Positions 1 through 8,511 of a stretch of 64,000 nt of DNA are shown here, piece after piece; the first letter of the stretch is position 1, and each line of letters begins with the position of its first letter. The stretch covers positions 62,001 through 126,000 of the forward strand of contig JAXLWB010000015.1 of the NCBI GenBank assembly GCA_046328715.1, read 5' to 3'. The translations under genes were made by a program, and so were the position numbers. Source of the stretch: JAXLWB01 sp046328715. Its GTDB lineage: Bacteria > Chloroflexota > Anaerolineae > Caldilineales > Caldilineaceae. The notes under the pieces were generated by a model. It saw only the letters and a list, made by a program, of their open reading frames with translations, did no database searches and had not been told where the DNA came from.

Positions 1-195
1 GAAGCAGTAACGACCACCAATGTCATCACAGACAGTGCACCCATCACCGAGGCGACAACGATCACGGCAACGGAAGCGACTACCGAAACCGCTCCGTTAA
101 CTGAGACCACCGGCACAGAGGCTACAAGCACACTGACCGCCACCGAAACCATAACAGAAACAACGCCCGTCACTGGAACCGGTAGCGGCGGCTAG
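1..195 (+). CDS. C-terminal fragment of a Thr-rich protein
   Basis: An open frame runs from the first base of the window to a TAG at 193-195, so only the last 64 residues are seen. The peptide is almost entirely Thr, Glu, Ala and Ile/Val in short repeats such as TEAT, TETT and TATE, ending in GTGSGG. This kind of low-complexity tail is typical of extracellular stalks or linkers, but no domain is visible and the function cannot be told. The frame is closed by a strong terminator 55 bases later, which supports it as a real gene end. Confidence 0.6.
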   Translation, partial: EAVTTTNVITDSAPITEATTITATEATTETAPLTETTGTEATSTLTATETITETTPVTGTGSGG

Positions 196-249
196 CCTGA
201 TACTTCGTCTGAAGTCTGCGAAAACCAAATTTGCACAGACATTTTCCGA

Positions 250-279
250 GCTCAGGCAGCGTGCCTGAGCTTTTTTATT
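250..279 (+). terminator. Rho-independent terminator
   Basis: A perfect 9-bp stem (GCTCAGGCA at 250-258, TGCCTGAGC at 262-270) with a 3-nt loop is followed directly by TTTTTTATTT. It ends the transcript of the Thr-rich protein and isolates the nos region downstream. Confidence 0.9.
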
Positions 280-299
280 TCGCTCATCTACGCAAAGTG

Positions 300-377
300 C
301 GAAAAAACGTCCCCCGCATGGCGCAAAAAATTGTAGGTAGTACGAAAATCTTCTGCGCCGTACGGGGGATGTTTTCG
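300..377. repeat. Long imperfect inverted repeat upstream of the nos region
   Basis: The left arm at 300-325 and the right arm at 354-377 are inverted copies. Both share a CCCCCG block and a GGCGCA block, and both extend outward into CGAAAA. Three central positions differ, and the loop of 28 bases is A/T rich. There is no T-tract on either side. It could be a mobile palindromic element or an RNA structure ahead of the first nos-region gene. Confidence 0.6.
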
Positions 378-429
378 GGCAATCACAATTTTCAATGATG
401 AGCATTGTATTCTTGTCATTGCTTCCTGT

Positions 430-849
430 ATGCCAATCATCACTCGTTACTTTATTCGTACTGGCTTCGTCTGTCTGGCCCTGGCCTTGCTAAGCGCACT
501 CCTTCTGGCAGTCCGTCCGCTACTTACTATGCCGGATGCGATTGGTGCGCTAACACCGGTCTATTTTCACCTGTTCATGGTGGGCTGGGTCACACAACTG
601 ATCTTTGGCGTGGCCTACTGGATGTTTCCAATCTTCAAAAAGGAGCAACCGCGCGGATCGACGCCACTCGCCTGGTCCACCTACATTTTACTCAATCTGG
701 GACTGCTCTTGCGCGTGGTCGGCGAACCAATGATTACAACCAGTACCAATCCACTGTGGGGTGGATCGCTGGCGCTTTCGGCATTGATGCAATGGGTGGC
801 GGGTCTATGTTTTGTGATCAATACCTGGCCTCGGGTCAAGGAGCGTTGA
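430..849 (+). CDS. Small four-helix membrane protein, heme-copper oxidase subunit I-like (paralogue 1)
   Basis: A 139-residue protein with four predicted hydrophobic helices. The second helix carries H-x5-GW-x6-GVAYW-x-P, which resembles the haem-b-binding second helix of NorB/CcoN-type subunit I; this is a resemblance seen by eye, not a proven homology. It ends in WPRVK. The next gene encodes a clear paralogue with the same GVAYW and WPRVK blocks, 13 bases downstream, so the pair is a tandem duplication in one transcript. The position directly before ferredoxin and nosZ suggests an electron-transfer or haem/copper role in N2O respiration. Exact function unknown. Confidence 0.75.
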   Translation: MPIITRYFIRTGFVCLALALLSALLLAVRPLLTMPDAIGALTPVYFHLFMVGWVTQLIFGVAYWMFPIFKKEQPRGSTPLAWSTYILLNLGLLLRVVGEPMITTSTNPLWGGSLALSALMQWVAGLCFVINTWPRVKER

Positions 850-862
850 GAGAGCGAGAACA

Positions 863-1264
863 ATGCCAAAACTAAGTTGCTGGTTTGTCCGTGCCGCCTT
901 TGTTTACCTGCTGGTTGGTTTTAGCCTGGGTGGGCTACTGCTGTGGAACAAAGGCATCCCCCTGACGCCCCAAATCTGGCGTCTCTTGCCAGTACATATC
1001 GAATTTCAGATGTTTGGTTGGATCCTACACTTGGCACTCGGTGTTGCCTACTGGATATTGCCGCGCTTTCAAACAAAGCGGCGCCGTGAGCGTTGGGCAT
1101 GGAGTGCGTTTATTTTACTCAACTTGGGCTGTTGGCTAGTCGTCCTGGCCAGTTGGATTGACCAGCCAGTCATCATTCTGGTTGGACGGCTAGCCGAGGT
1201 CGCCGCCATCATGGCCTTTGTCGTTCATGCCTGGCCACGCGTCAAACCACCGATGGCAGTGTAA
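863..1264 (+). CDS. Small four-helix membrane protein, paralogue 2
   Basis: A 133-residue membrane protein with four hydrophobic segments. It shares with its upstream neighbour the order FVR near the N-terminus, M-x-GW-x6-GVAYW-x-LP-x-F, then AWS-x-ILLNLG and a C-terminal WPRVK. Its histidines sit at slightly different positions from those of paralogue 1 (one six residues before the M-F-GW block and one just after GW), so the two proteins are not simple duplicates functionally. It probably works with paralogue 1. Too short for a complete oxidase subunit; a single-haem membrane anchor or an assembly protein is possible. Confidence 0.75.
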   Translation: MPKLSCWFVRAAFVYLLVGFSLGGLLLWNKGIPLTPQIWRLLPVHIEFQMFGWILHLALGVAYWILPRFQTKRRRERWAWSAFILLNLGCWLVVLASWIDQPVIILVGRLAEVAAIMAFVVHAWPRVKPPMAV

Positions 1265-1473
1265 ACAATTGTCCACCCATAACAAGTAGAAAGAGTTTAG
1301 AGGAATTCGTATTCACCCTCACCCCTCACCCCTCCTCATCCCCTCTAGCAAGCGCCAGATTCCTTTCCAATAAACGATGAGACTTTAGTCGCAGCGCTCC
1401 GCATTTTCTTCTGTTAGGCTGTTACCATCACGAGGCAATTTTCGCAGTGGCATAGCTTCTCAAGGTGAGAAAA

Positions 1474-1716
1474 ATGGCGCAGCCCTTACCACAAATCACC
1501 CCCCTCAAATGCAATGGCTGTGGCCGCTGTGTGGAAGTTTGCCCTGCACATGTTTTTGGAATTCAACAGGGAAAGGCAGTGCTCGTTGCACCTCAACTTT
1601 GCACCTATTGTATGGCGTGCGAAGAGATTTGCCCAACCAATGCCATTGCGCTTCCCTTTGAAATTATCGTTCGTCAACCTGCCAAACCGAAGAGCGATTT
1701 GGCAAAATCAACATAA
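1474..1716 (+). CDS. 2[4Fe-4S] ferredoxin in the nos cluster
   Basis: An 80-residue protein with two classical clusters: C13-x2-C16-x2-C19-x3-C23-P and C43-x2-C46-x2-C49-x3-C53-P. No signal peptide is present, so it should be cytoplasmic. The ATG at 1474 is preferred because AAGGTGAG lies just upstream; a GTG three codons earlier is possible. nosZ starts 14 bases after the stop, so the two are co-transcribed. Ferredoxin-type proteins are common companions of clade II nosZ (NosG/NosH/NosR-like modules), where they feed electrons to the membrane; that role here is inferred. Confidence 0.85.
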   Translation: MAQPLPQITPLKCNGCGRCVEVCPAHVFGIQQGKAVLVAPQLCTYCMACEEICPTNAIALPFEIIVRQPAKPKSDLAKST

Positions 1717-1729
1717 TCAGGAGGCACCC

Positions 1730-3760
1730 ATGAGACGTTTTATAGCGCTTCTGGCAATCGTGGTGTTGGTAGCTTCGATCATCGTCGCTTGTGGCGGTGA
1801 TGAGGAAGCAACGCCACAGGCTGCACAGCCAGCAGCCGCGCAACCTGCAGCCGCCAGCGCAGCACAGGCCGACAGCAGCGGCGTTGGCATTCCCGATGCT
1901 TTGATGAGCATTGCCCAGGGTCGTGGACTTTCACCCGATGATATCCGCGCCGCCTTGATGACCTATATGCCGAGCGGCAAACATGATGATTATGTCATGT
2001 TCGCTTCGGGTGGCCATTCGGGCAACGTGATTGTTATCGGTTTGCCGTCGATGCGTATTTTGAAGGATGTTGCTGTCTTTACGCCAGAAGCGTGGCAAGG
2101 CTACGGCTACGGCTCGGATGAGAGCAAAGGCGTGTTGGATGGTGGCAACCCACAGAATCTGACCTTGCGCTCCGGTGACAGCCATCACCCAGCCTTGAGC
2201 GAGACCAACGGTGACTACGATGGTCAATTCCTCTTCATCAGTGACAAGGCTAGTGCACGCGTCGCTGTCGTAGATCTGCGTGACTTTGAAACTAAGCAAA
2301 TCGTGAAAGATCCCAACTTAATCAGCAGCCATGGCGGTACCTTTGTCACCCCGAATACTGACTACGTGATCGTGGCCAGCCAATATGCTACCCCGCTTGG
2401 TTATAAATACGTCCCGCTCGACAAGTACAAAGAGGAGTACCGGGGCTTGATCACCCTTTGGAAATTTGACCGCGAAAAAGGTCGGATCGACCCAGCAAAT
2501 TCATTCAGTATCGAGGTGCCTCCCTACTGGCAAGACTTGTGTGACGCTGGCAAATTAGTGAGCGATGGTTGGGGTTTCTGCAATTCATTCAACAGCGAAA
2601 TGGCAACCGGCGGTATCGAAGAGGGCAATCCGCCCTTTGAGGCAGGCGTGAGCCAGCGCGACACCGATTATCTGCACATCTTCAACTGGAAAAAGGCAGC
2701 CGAAGTGGTTGCCGCTGGCAAGGCCGAAAAGCTAAATGGGATGAATGTGCTGCGTATCAAAACTGCGGTGGATGAAGGCGTCTTCTTCCTGGCACCCGAA
2801 CCCAAAAGCCCACACGGTGCCGATGTGACGCCCGATGGCAAATACGTCGTGGTGGCTGGCAAGCTCGACCCGCATGTCACCGTCTACTCCTTCGACAAAA
2901 TTCAAAAGGCGATTGCTGACAAAAAGTCAACACCCGATGAATTTGGCATCCCCGTACTCGATTTCGATGCTGTGATGTTAGCCCAGGTTGAGCTAGGTCT
3001 TGGCCCGCTTCACACCCAATTTGACGACAAAGGCTTTGCCTATACCTCGCTCTTCCTCGACAGTGCGCTGGCAAAGTGGTCACTCGGCGGCGATGATCCG
3101 GCTGGTTACAAGTTGATCTCGAAGACGCCAGTGCAATACAACATCGGTCACATCGCCGCTGCCGAAGGTGACACAGTCAATCCAGATGGTCATTACTTGG
3201 TTGCGCTCAACAAGTGGGCAGTGGATCGCTTCCAACCGGTGGGACCGCTGCTGCCACAGAATGAACAGTTGCTCGACATCGACAGCGATGCACCGAAGGT
3301 CATCTATGACATGCCGATGGGCGTGGGTGAGCCTCACTATGCGCAGATCATCAAGGCCGACAAGCTAAAGACCTGGGATGTATATCCGGAAGTCGGCTGG
3401 GACACGATTGCGCAGGCACCCTCTCCCTTTGCAACCAAAGCCGGCGAAGAGAAGATTGTACGCGACGGCAACAAGGTCGAAGTCTTCATGACGGCTGTCC
3501 GTTCACACTTTACCCCAGAGCACGTCAAGATTAAACAAGGCGACCATGTAATTTGGCACATCACCAGCATTGAAACGTCGATCGATGCCACACACGGATA
3601 CACCCTCGGCGGTTACAATGTCAGCTTGAGCATTGAGCCAGGCGAAACCACCACCTTCGAGTTTGATGCGACACAATCGGGCACCTTCCCCTTCTACTGC
3701 ACCGAATTCTGCTCTGCATTGCACTTGGAAATGACAGGCTACTTGTTAGTGGAATCGTAG
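1730..3760 (+). CDS. nosZ: Nitrous oxide reductase, clade II, lipoprotein form
   Basis: Reduces N2O to N2 with a CuZ and a CuA centre outside the cytoplasmic membrane. Of 676 residues, the N-terminal part is a beta-propeller and the C-terminal part a cupredoxin. All seven CuZ histidines can be placed: H152, H153 (DSHHP), H201, H362 (PHGAD), H428 (GPLHTQ), H474 and H536 (GEPHYA). CuA ligands are H622, C657, C661, H665 and M668 in CTEFCSALHLEM. The signal peptide ends in VAC with C22 or so as lipidation site, i.e. a Sec/lipoprotein signal instead of the Tat signal of clade I. Start fixed by AGGAGG at 1719-1724; the frame stays open upstream but overlaps the ferredoxin. Confidence 0.97.
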   Translation: MRRFIALLAIVVLVASIIVACGGDEEATPQAAQPAAAQPAAASAAQADSSGVGIPDALMSIAQGRGLSPDDIRAALMTYMPSGKHDDYVMFASGGHSGNVIVIGLPSMRILKDVAVFTPEAWQGYGYGSDESKGVLDGGNPQNLTLRSGDSHHPALSETNGDYDGQFLFISDKASARVAVVDLRDFETKQIVKDPNLISSHGGTFVTPNTDYVIVASQYATPLGYKYVPLDKYKEEYRGLITLWKFDREKGRIDPANSFSIEVPPYWQDLCDAGKLVSDGWGFCNSFNSEMATGGIEEGNPPFEAGVSQRDTDYLHIFNWKKAAEVVAAGKAEKLNGMNVLRIKTAVDEGVFFLAPEPKSPHGADVTPDGKYVVVAGKLDPHVTVYSFDKIQKAIADKKSTPDEFGIPVLDFDAVMLAQVELGLGPLHTQFDDKGFAYTSLFLDSALAKWSLGGDDPAGYKLISKTPVQYNIGHIAAAEGDTVNPDGHYLVALNKWAVDRFQPVGPLLPQNEQLLDIDSDAPKVIYDMPMGVGEPHYAQIIKADKLKTWDVYPEVGWDTIAQAPSPFATKAGEEKIVRDGNKVEVFMTAVRSHFTPEHVKIKQGDHVIWHITSIETSIDATHGYTLGGYNVSLSIEPGETTTFEFDATQSGTFPFYCTEFCSALHLEMTGYLLVES

Positions 3761-3827
3761 AGGAGTGAGGATAGAGGGGTGAGTGATGCTTACCTCACCC
3801 CTCCACCCTCTTAGTTACGAGGATCGT

Positions 3828-4493
3828 ATGATGTCTGAAAATCTGGAGCGAATCGTAGGGCCACGGATCCAAGCAGAAGAATTGCGCACACACCGTAGCC
3901 GCTACATGATTCCAACATTGCTCTTCGTGGTCGCAGCCGTGCTGTTGATTGCCTCGATCTTTCAGCCCTACTGGCGATTGACCCTCCATGCGCCGCAATA
4001 TCCCAAGGGACTCAAGGTCATCGCCTCCCTGACCACACTCGCAGGGGATGTCAACGAGATCGACGAGCTGAATCACTACATTGGGATGCGCAAACTCGGC
4101 GAGGCGGCGACCTTTGAACGCTCGATTGCAGTGATTGGCGTGGTAGCGTTGGTGCTGCTTATCCTGGCTGCAATCTATATTCACAACAAATGGGTTACCC
4201 TGTTGACGCTACCTGCCCTGCTCTTGCCCGTGATCTTCTTGGCTGACCTGCAATATTGGTTGGCAAACTTTGGTCAGAATCTGGACCCGACAGCGCCGCT
4301 GTCCAGCAGTGTGAAACCCTTTATCCCCCCAGTTCTCTTCGAAGGTAAGATTGCGCAATTCAGTACCTGGGCAGAACCAGAACTCGGCTTATGGTTGGCG
4401 ATTGCCGCTTCAGTGGTGATTCTGGTCGGTCTTTATTTTCATCGCCGGGCCTACAAACCGTTGGTCGATGCGGCTGGTAAGTCGGTAGCGTAA
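3828..4493 (+). CDS. Membrane protein between nosZ and nosD (NosB-like position)
   Basis: A 221-residue protein with four hydrophobic segments (about residues 24-44, 98-118, 123-143 and 184-204) and an extracytoplasmic loop carrying APQYPKGL and NHYIGM. Clade II clusters often carry a small membrane protein, NosB, between nosZ and nosD; placement fits, but sequence identity with NosB cannot be shown here. The start at 3828 is chosen because GAGG precedes it and because the upstream in-frame ATG at 3783 lies inside a hairpin-forming repeat. The conserved loop could bind copper or haem; no function is established. Confidence 0.75.
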   Translation: MMSENLERIVGPRIQAEELRTHRSRYMIPTLLFVVAAVLLIASIFQPYWRLTLHAPQYPKGLKVIASLTTLAGDVNEIDELNHYIGMRKLGEAATFERSIAVIGVVALVLLILAAIYIHNKWVTLLTLPALLLPVIFLADLQYWLANFGQNLDPTAPLSSSVKPFIPPVLFEGKIAQFSTWAEPELGLWLAIAASVVILVGLYFHRRAYKPLVDAAGKSVA

Positions 4494-4518
4494 GTCAGTG
4501 AGACAGCGGGACACGATT

Positions 4519-5928
4519 ATGAGCAAGCGAGGATGGGCCGTAAGTATTAGTTTGATGGTGGTAGTTTGTAGTTGGAATTGGGCTTTGGCACAGAGCACAC
4601 CCTTTGACCTGCATATGGCCTTGACTGCGGCCCAACCCGATTCAACAATTGTCGTCCCGGCTGGCCGCTATACGGGAACTTTTGTCATCGACAAGCCATT
4701 GACCCTGATCGGCAGCGATCATCCAATTCTACAAGGGGATGGCAGCGGCGATGTGGTACGCATCCAAGCCAAGGGCGTGAGCTTGCGTGGCTTTATCATC
4801 CGTGGCAGCGGCAACTCCTTGGATCGTGAAGATGCAGCAGTGCGGGTGAATGCGAGCAACAGCCTCATCGAGGAAAACCAAGTAGAGGATGCACTTTTTG
4901 GTATTTATCTGGCCAACGCTGCCAACAGTGTTGTGCGCAATAATCTTATCCTGGGCAAAGACCTTCCCATCTCGCGCCGTGGCGATAGTCTCAAAGTGTG
5001 GTATAGCGCCAACACACTGATCGAAGGCAATACAATTCGCGATGGGCGCGATACCGTGATCTGGTTTTCGCCGAACACCATCACTCGCCATAACGTATTT
5101 GAAAACAACCGTTACGGCCTCCACTTTATGTCAACTAACAATCAGGTAATCGAACAAAACATCATTCGCCATAACTCAGTCGGCATCTATTTAATGTATG
5201 GAACGAACTTCCAACTGCGCCAAAATCTGTTACTGGACAACCACGGCCCTAGCGGTTATGGTATCGGGTTAAAGGAAGTCAACGATGTCACATTGGAAGG
5301 CAACCGCATCGTAAGTAACCGCGTTGGCATCTACATCGATAAGTCGCCACTGCTACCTGGGAGCAAGGTGAACGTTGTCACCAATCTTTTCGCCTACAAT
5401 GAAGTCGGCGTGCAATTGCTGCCCGACGTGCACCACAACGAGTATACCCGCAACATCTTTCTTGAAAACAACGAGCAGATCGCCATCTCGGGTGGCGGGG
5501 AACTGAGTGAAAACGACTGGGCCGCCAATGGTGAAGGCAACTACTGGAGCGACTACGCAGGTTTTGATAGCAACCATGATCAGATCGGTGAGTTGCCTTA
5601 TCAAGCCACGAGCCTCTTTGAAGATTTGATGGAGGAGTATCCCGAACTCCGAATTTTCCAACTGAGCCCAGCGACTGCCGCACTCGATCTGGCCGCCAAA
5701 GCCTTCCCCATCTTTCAGCCACGTGCCAAGATGAGCGATCCGCATCCGCTTACAGTGCCTCCTACGCTGCCCAAAGTCCCCGGCATCCCTGAGCCACCCC
5801 GGTTTGAGAATCTATTAGCAGCAGGCGGACTGTTGTGCATCGGGCTGGTGGTGTTACTCGGTGTGAATCTAAAAAAGCGCACGAAACGATTCGTGATTCG
5901 TAACTCGCAACTCGCAATTGGACACTGA
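4519..5928 (+). CDS. nosD: NosD, periplasmic copper-centre maturation protein
   Basis: NosD works with the NosFY ABC complex in assembly of the CuZ site. The 469-residue protein has an N-terminal signal peptide (cleavage near AQS), a long right-handed parallel beta-helix region rich in N-x-I/V repeats (RNNLI, EGNTI, EQNII, EGNRI), then a Pro-rich stretch and one C-terminal transmembrane helix. ATG at 4519 gives a normal signal peptide; a GTG at 4498 is in frame. nosF begins two bases after the stop. The last dozen residues (RNSQLAIGH) are written in sequence resembling the genome's intergenic palindromes. Confidence 0.93.
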   Translation: MSKRGWAVSISLMVVVCSWNWALAQSTPFDLHMALTAAQPDSTIVVPAGRYTGTFVIDKPLTLIGSDHPILQGDGSGDVVRIQAKGVSLRGFIIRGSGNSLDREDAAVRVNASNSLIEENQVEDALFGIYLANAANSVVRNNLILGKDLPISRRGDSLKVWYSANTLIEGNTIRDGRDTVIWFSPNTITRHNVFENNRYGLHFMSTNNQVIEQNIIRHNSVGIYLMYGTNFQLRQNLLLDNHGPSGYGIGLKEVNDVTLEGNRIVSNRVGIYIDKSPLLPGSKVNVVTNLFAYNEVGVQLLPDVHHNEYTRNIFLENNEQIAISGGGELSENDWAANGEGNYWSDYAGFDSNHDQIGELPYQATSLFEDLMEEYPELRIFQLSPATAALDLAAKAFPIFQPRAKMSDPHPLTVPPTLPKVPGIPEPPRFENLLAAGGLLCIGLVVLLGVNLKKRTKRFVIRNSQLAIGH

Positions 5929-5930
5929 CC

Positions 5931-6782
5931 ATGATCAACTTTTCTCATCTCAGCAAGCGCTTTGGCTCATACACTGCAGTCGACGACCTCAGCTTCGACG
6001 TGGCAACCCACGAAGCGGTCGCCCTCTGGGGGCCGAATGGCGCAGGCAAGACCACGCTCATCAAGTGTTTGTTGGGTTTGCTCAAGTATGAAGGGCGCAT
6101 CAAGGTCAACGGCTACGATATGCACAAGCAGGGACGCGCCGCCCGTGCTAGTCTCGGCTATGTGCCCCAGGAGCTGGCCTTTTACGATGAGATGAGCACC
6201 CTGGACATGGCTGAGTTTTTTGCCCGTCTGAAACAGGCACCGCTCCGCCAGGTGCCGCAGGTGTTAGAGCAGGTAGGCTTGGCCGAACATGGTCAGAAAG
6301 CAGTTGGAGCGCTCTCCGGCGGCATGAAACAGCGGCTGGCCCTGGCGCTGGCGCTGCTCAACGATCCGCCTGTGCTGGTGCTCGACGAGCCGACCTCCAA
6401 CCTGGATACAGTGGCACGCAGCCAACTGCTTTCCCTGCTCGGTCAGGTCAAGGCAGCGGGCAAGACGGTGATCTTCACCTCGCATCGCATCGAAGAGGTG
6501 GAGACACTGGCCGATCGTGTCCTAGTGTTGGAAACGGGCAAGCTGCAATTTGAGTGCAGCGCACGCGAATTAGCACATAGAATGGGTCTGCGTACCCAGA
6601 TCAAGTTGCGACTAGCGGTGGGCATGCTCGACACGGCGCTGAGTATTCTGCGCAACGAAGGATTTAGCGTCCAACGCAACGGTGTCGGTGTCATCGTCGA
6701 TGTCCCGCCTGGCGAGAAGGCGAAACCGATCCATTCGTTGAGCCGCAATGATATTCATGTGTTGGATTTTGAGATGGAATAG
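5931..6782 (+). CDS. nosF: NosF, ABC transporter ATPase for copper-site assembly
   Basis: A 283-residue cytoplasmic ATPase with Walker A GPNGAGKTT (34-42), the signature LSGGMKQR, Walker B VLVLDEPTSNLD and an H-loop in TSHRIEE. It pairs with NosY and NosD to deliver what is needed for CuZ maturation (a sulfur species is thought to be moved). Spacing of two bases from nosD and the presence of nosY just downstream make the assignment firm. Confidence 0.95.
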   Translation: MINFSHLSKRFGSYTAVDDLSFDVATHEAVALWGPNGAGKTTLIKCLLGLLKYEGRIKVNGYDMHKQGRAARASLGYVPQELAFYDEMSTLDMAEFFARLKQAPLRQVPQVLEQVGLAEHGQKAVGALSGGMKQRLALALALLNDPPVLVLDEPTSNLDTVARSQLLSLLGQVKAAGKTVIFTSHRIEEVETLADRVLVLETGKLQFECSARELAHRMGLRTQIKLRLAVGMLDTALSILRNEGFSVQRNGVGVIVDVPPGEKAKPIHSLSRNDIHVLDFEME

Positions 6783-6858
6783 GAAGTGAGCGGTTGGAGG
6801 GGTGAGGGGTGAATTCCTCCAACCTCTTGATCGATAACCTGTTTAACCTGAGGCTACC

Positions 6859-7692
6859 ATGAACACCACAACCGTTTGGACGCTGGCGGAAAAAGAGTTG
6901 AGAGATGCGCTGCACAATCGCTGGTTTGTACTTTATACGGTCGCATTTATTGGGCTGTCGCTGGCCTTCTCGTACTTATCGTTGGCAGGCGCAGGCATCG
7001 TTGGCTTTGCTGGCTTTGGGCGCACCGCCGCCAGTTTGATCAATCTTGTCTTGTTGATCGTCCCATTGATGGCGCTGACGATTGGCGCGCAAAGTTTGGC
7101 AGGTGAACAGGAACGCAACACGCTGGCTTACCTTTTGGCCCAACCTGTCAACCGGGTTGAAGTTTTTGTCGGTAAGTACCTAGGTCTTAGTCTGAGTCTG
7201 TTGGCCTCGCTCACCTTGGGCTTTGGCATCAGCGGCGTGGTGATGGCCATCAACGGCGGTGGAGCAAGCAATCCGGCTGCGTACATTCGGCTGGTCTGGC
7301 AGACCTTTTTGCTCAGCCTGGCGATGCTCAGTATCGGCTTTGTCGTGTCGGCGTTCAGTAAACGGGCAGGCGTGGCGGTAGGGATCAGCCTCTTTCTTTG
7401 GCTCACTTTCGTCTTCCTTGGCGATCTTGGGCTGATGGGCACAGCCATCACGATGCAGGCACCGATTGAGACACTCTTTTGGTCGTCGCTGATCAATCCG
7501 CTTCAGGTTTTCAAACTGGCAGCGATTCTCAACATCAACGCCTCGTTGGACATTTTAGGGCCAGCCGGCATCTATGCCGTGCAGGAGTATGGCAGTACGT
7601 TGCGTTCGATTTTGCTGAGCGTCCTGGCAGCCTGGGTTGCCTTGCCGGCTCTGCTAGCGTATTGGGTCTTTGCGGGGAAGAATGATTTGTAG
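6859..7692 (+). CDS. nosY: NosY, ABC transporter permease of the nos system
   Basis: A 277-residue ABC-2 type permease with about six hydrophobic segments; the N-terminus WTLAEKELRDALHNRWF is typical of this group, and the EQERNTLAYLLAQPVNR block matches the coupling region of ABC-2 permeases. It forms the membrane part of the NosFY complex. It is separated from nosF by 76 bases that contain a G/A-rich hairpin (GGTTGGAGG / CCTCCAACC). Confidence 0.93.
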   Translation: MNTTTVWTLAEKELRDALHNRWFVLYTVAFIGLSLAFSYLSLAGAGIVGFAGFGRTAASLINLVLLIVPLMALTIGAQSLAGEQERNTLAYLLAQPVNRVEVFVGKYLGLSLSLLASLTLGFGISGVVMAINGGGASNPAAYIRLVWQTFLLSLAMLSIGFVVSAFSKRAGVAVGISLFLWLTFVFLGDLGLMGTAITMQAPIETLFWSSLINPLQVFKLAAILNINASLDILGPAGIYAVQEYGSTLRSILLSVLAAWVALPALLAYWVFAGKNDL

Positions 7693-7701
7693 GAGGAGTG
7701 A

Positions 7702-8280
7702 ATGGTGAAGGGTGAGGTAAAAATGTTTCGTCGATTATTGGTAGGAAACATAAGTAGGGCTACAAGTAGCGTGGCTAGATCGTCAAGCCGCAATTCGCAA
7801 TGGGCAATGCGCAATGTCGCCACCATTCTCGTCTTCGCCCTGCTACTACTCAACGCCTGTAGCCGAGGCGAACATGAAATCCGCCCGGCGGAGATCCATT
7901 ATGGAGAGGATGTCTGCGCCGAATGTGGCATGATCATCAGTGATGCTAAGTACGCAAGTTCGATCTCGCTCCAAATTGGTACAGGGCGCTACCAAACGGT
8001 AATGTTTGATGATATTGGCGACATGATGGCTTACCTAGGCACGCATTCCGATGCGAAGGTGGTAGGTTGGTTTGTCCACGATTACGATAGCGAAGAATGG
8101 CTTGATGCAACTACGGCTTTTTTCGTAGTCAGCGAGCAGATCAAATCGCCGATGAATCACGGCATTGCCGCCTATGCCCAGCAATCGTCTGCCGAAGCCA
8201 GGGCTAGCCAGACCCATGGCAAAGTTGCAAAGTGGGATGAGTTACAAAAGCTTGAAACAGAAGGTCACAGTCATTCGTAG
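7702..8280 (+). CDS. nosL: NosL, copper-binding lipoprotein
   Basis: NosL delivers Cu(I) to the nos apparatus. The diagnostic CxxCGM motif is at C72-A-E-C75-G-M77, and a lipobox cysteine is at about C53 (LLNAC). AGGAGG at 7691-7696 supports the ATG at 7702, but this gives an unusually long 35-residue lead before the hydrophobic core. Residues 27-37 (SSRNSQWAMRN) are encoded by a CGCAAT/GGCAAT repeat like the intergenic ones. The ATGs at 7723 or 7807 could be the ancestral start. The C-terminus is His/Ser rich. Confidence 0.9.
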   Translation: MVKGEVKMFRRLLVGNISRATSSVARSSSRNSQWAMRNVATILVFALLLLNACSRGEHEIRPAEIHYGEDVCAECGMIISDAKYASSISLQIGTGRYQTVMFDDIGDMMAYLGTHSDAKVVGWFVHDYDSEEWLDATTAFFVVSEQIKSPMNHGIAAYAQQSSAEARASQTHGKVAKWDELQKLETEGHSHS

Positions 8281-8511
8281 TGTCCAGGCACGCAGCAGTC
8301 CAATTTCTCCCGCAAATCGTGGTTGGACCGTATCATTTTTGGAATCGTGCACAGATAATCGCAGATCTTTACAGATAGTTTGGTAGAAAAATCTGCATTC
8401 ATCCTTCAAATCTGTGTACAAAACTAAATAGTCGGCCTACAATGTTCGATTGAGTTGTTAGAAGGTAGTTTGTTTCGCTTGGGTATACAATAACTTGAAT
8501 TGGAGAGATGA

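Noticed and set aside
405..875. A 156-codon plus-strand frame overlapping the first nos-region membrane protein
   Set aside because: The overlapping frame at 430-849 has four clean hydrophobic helices and a paralogue next door; the longer frame has none.
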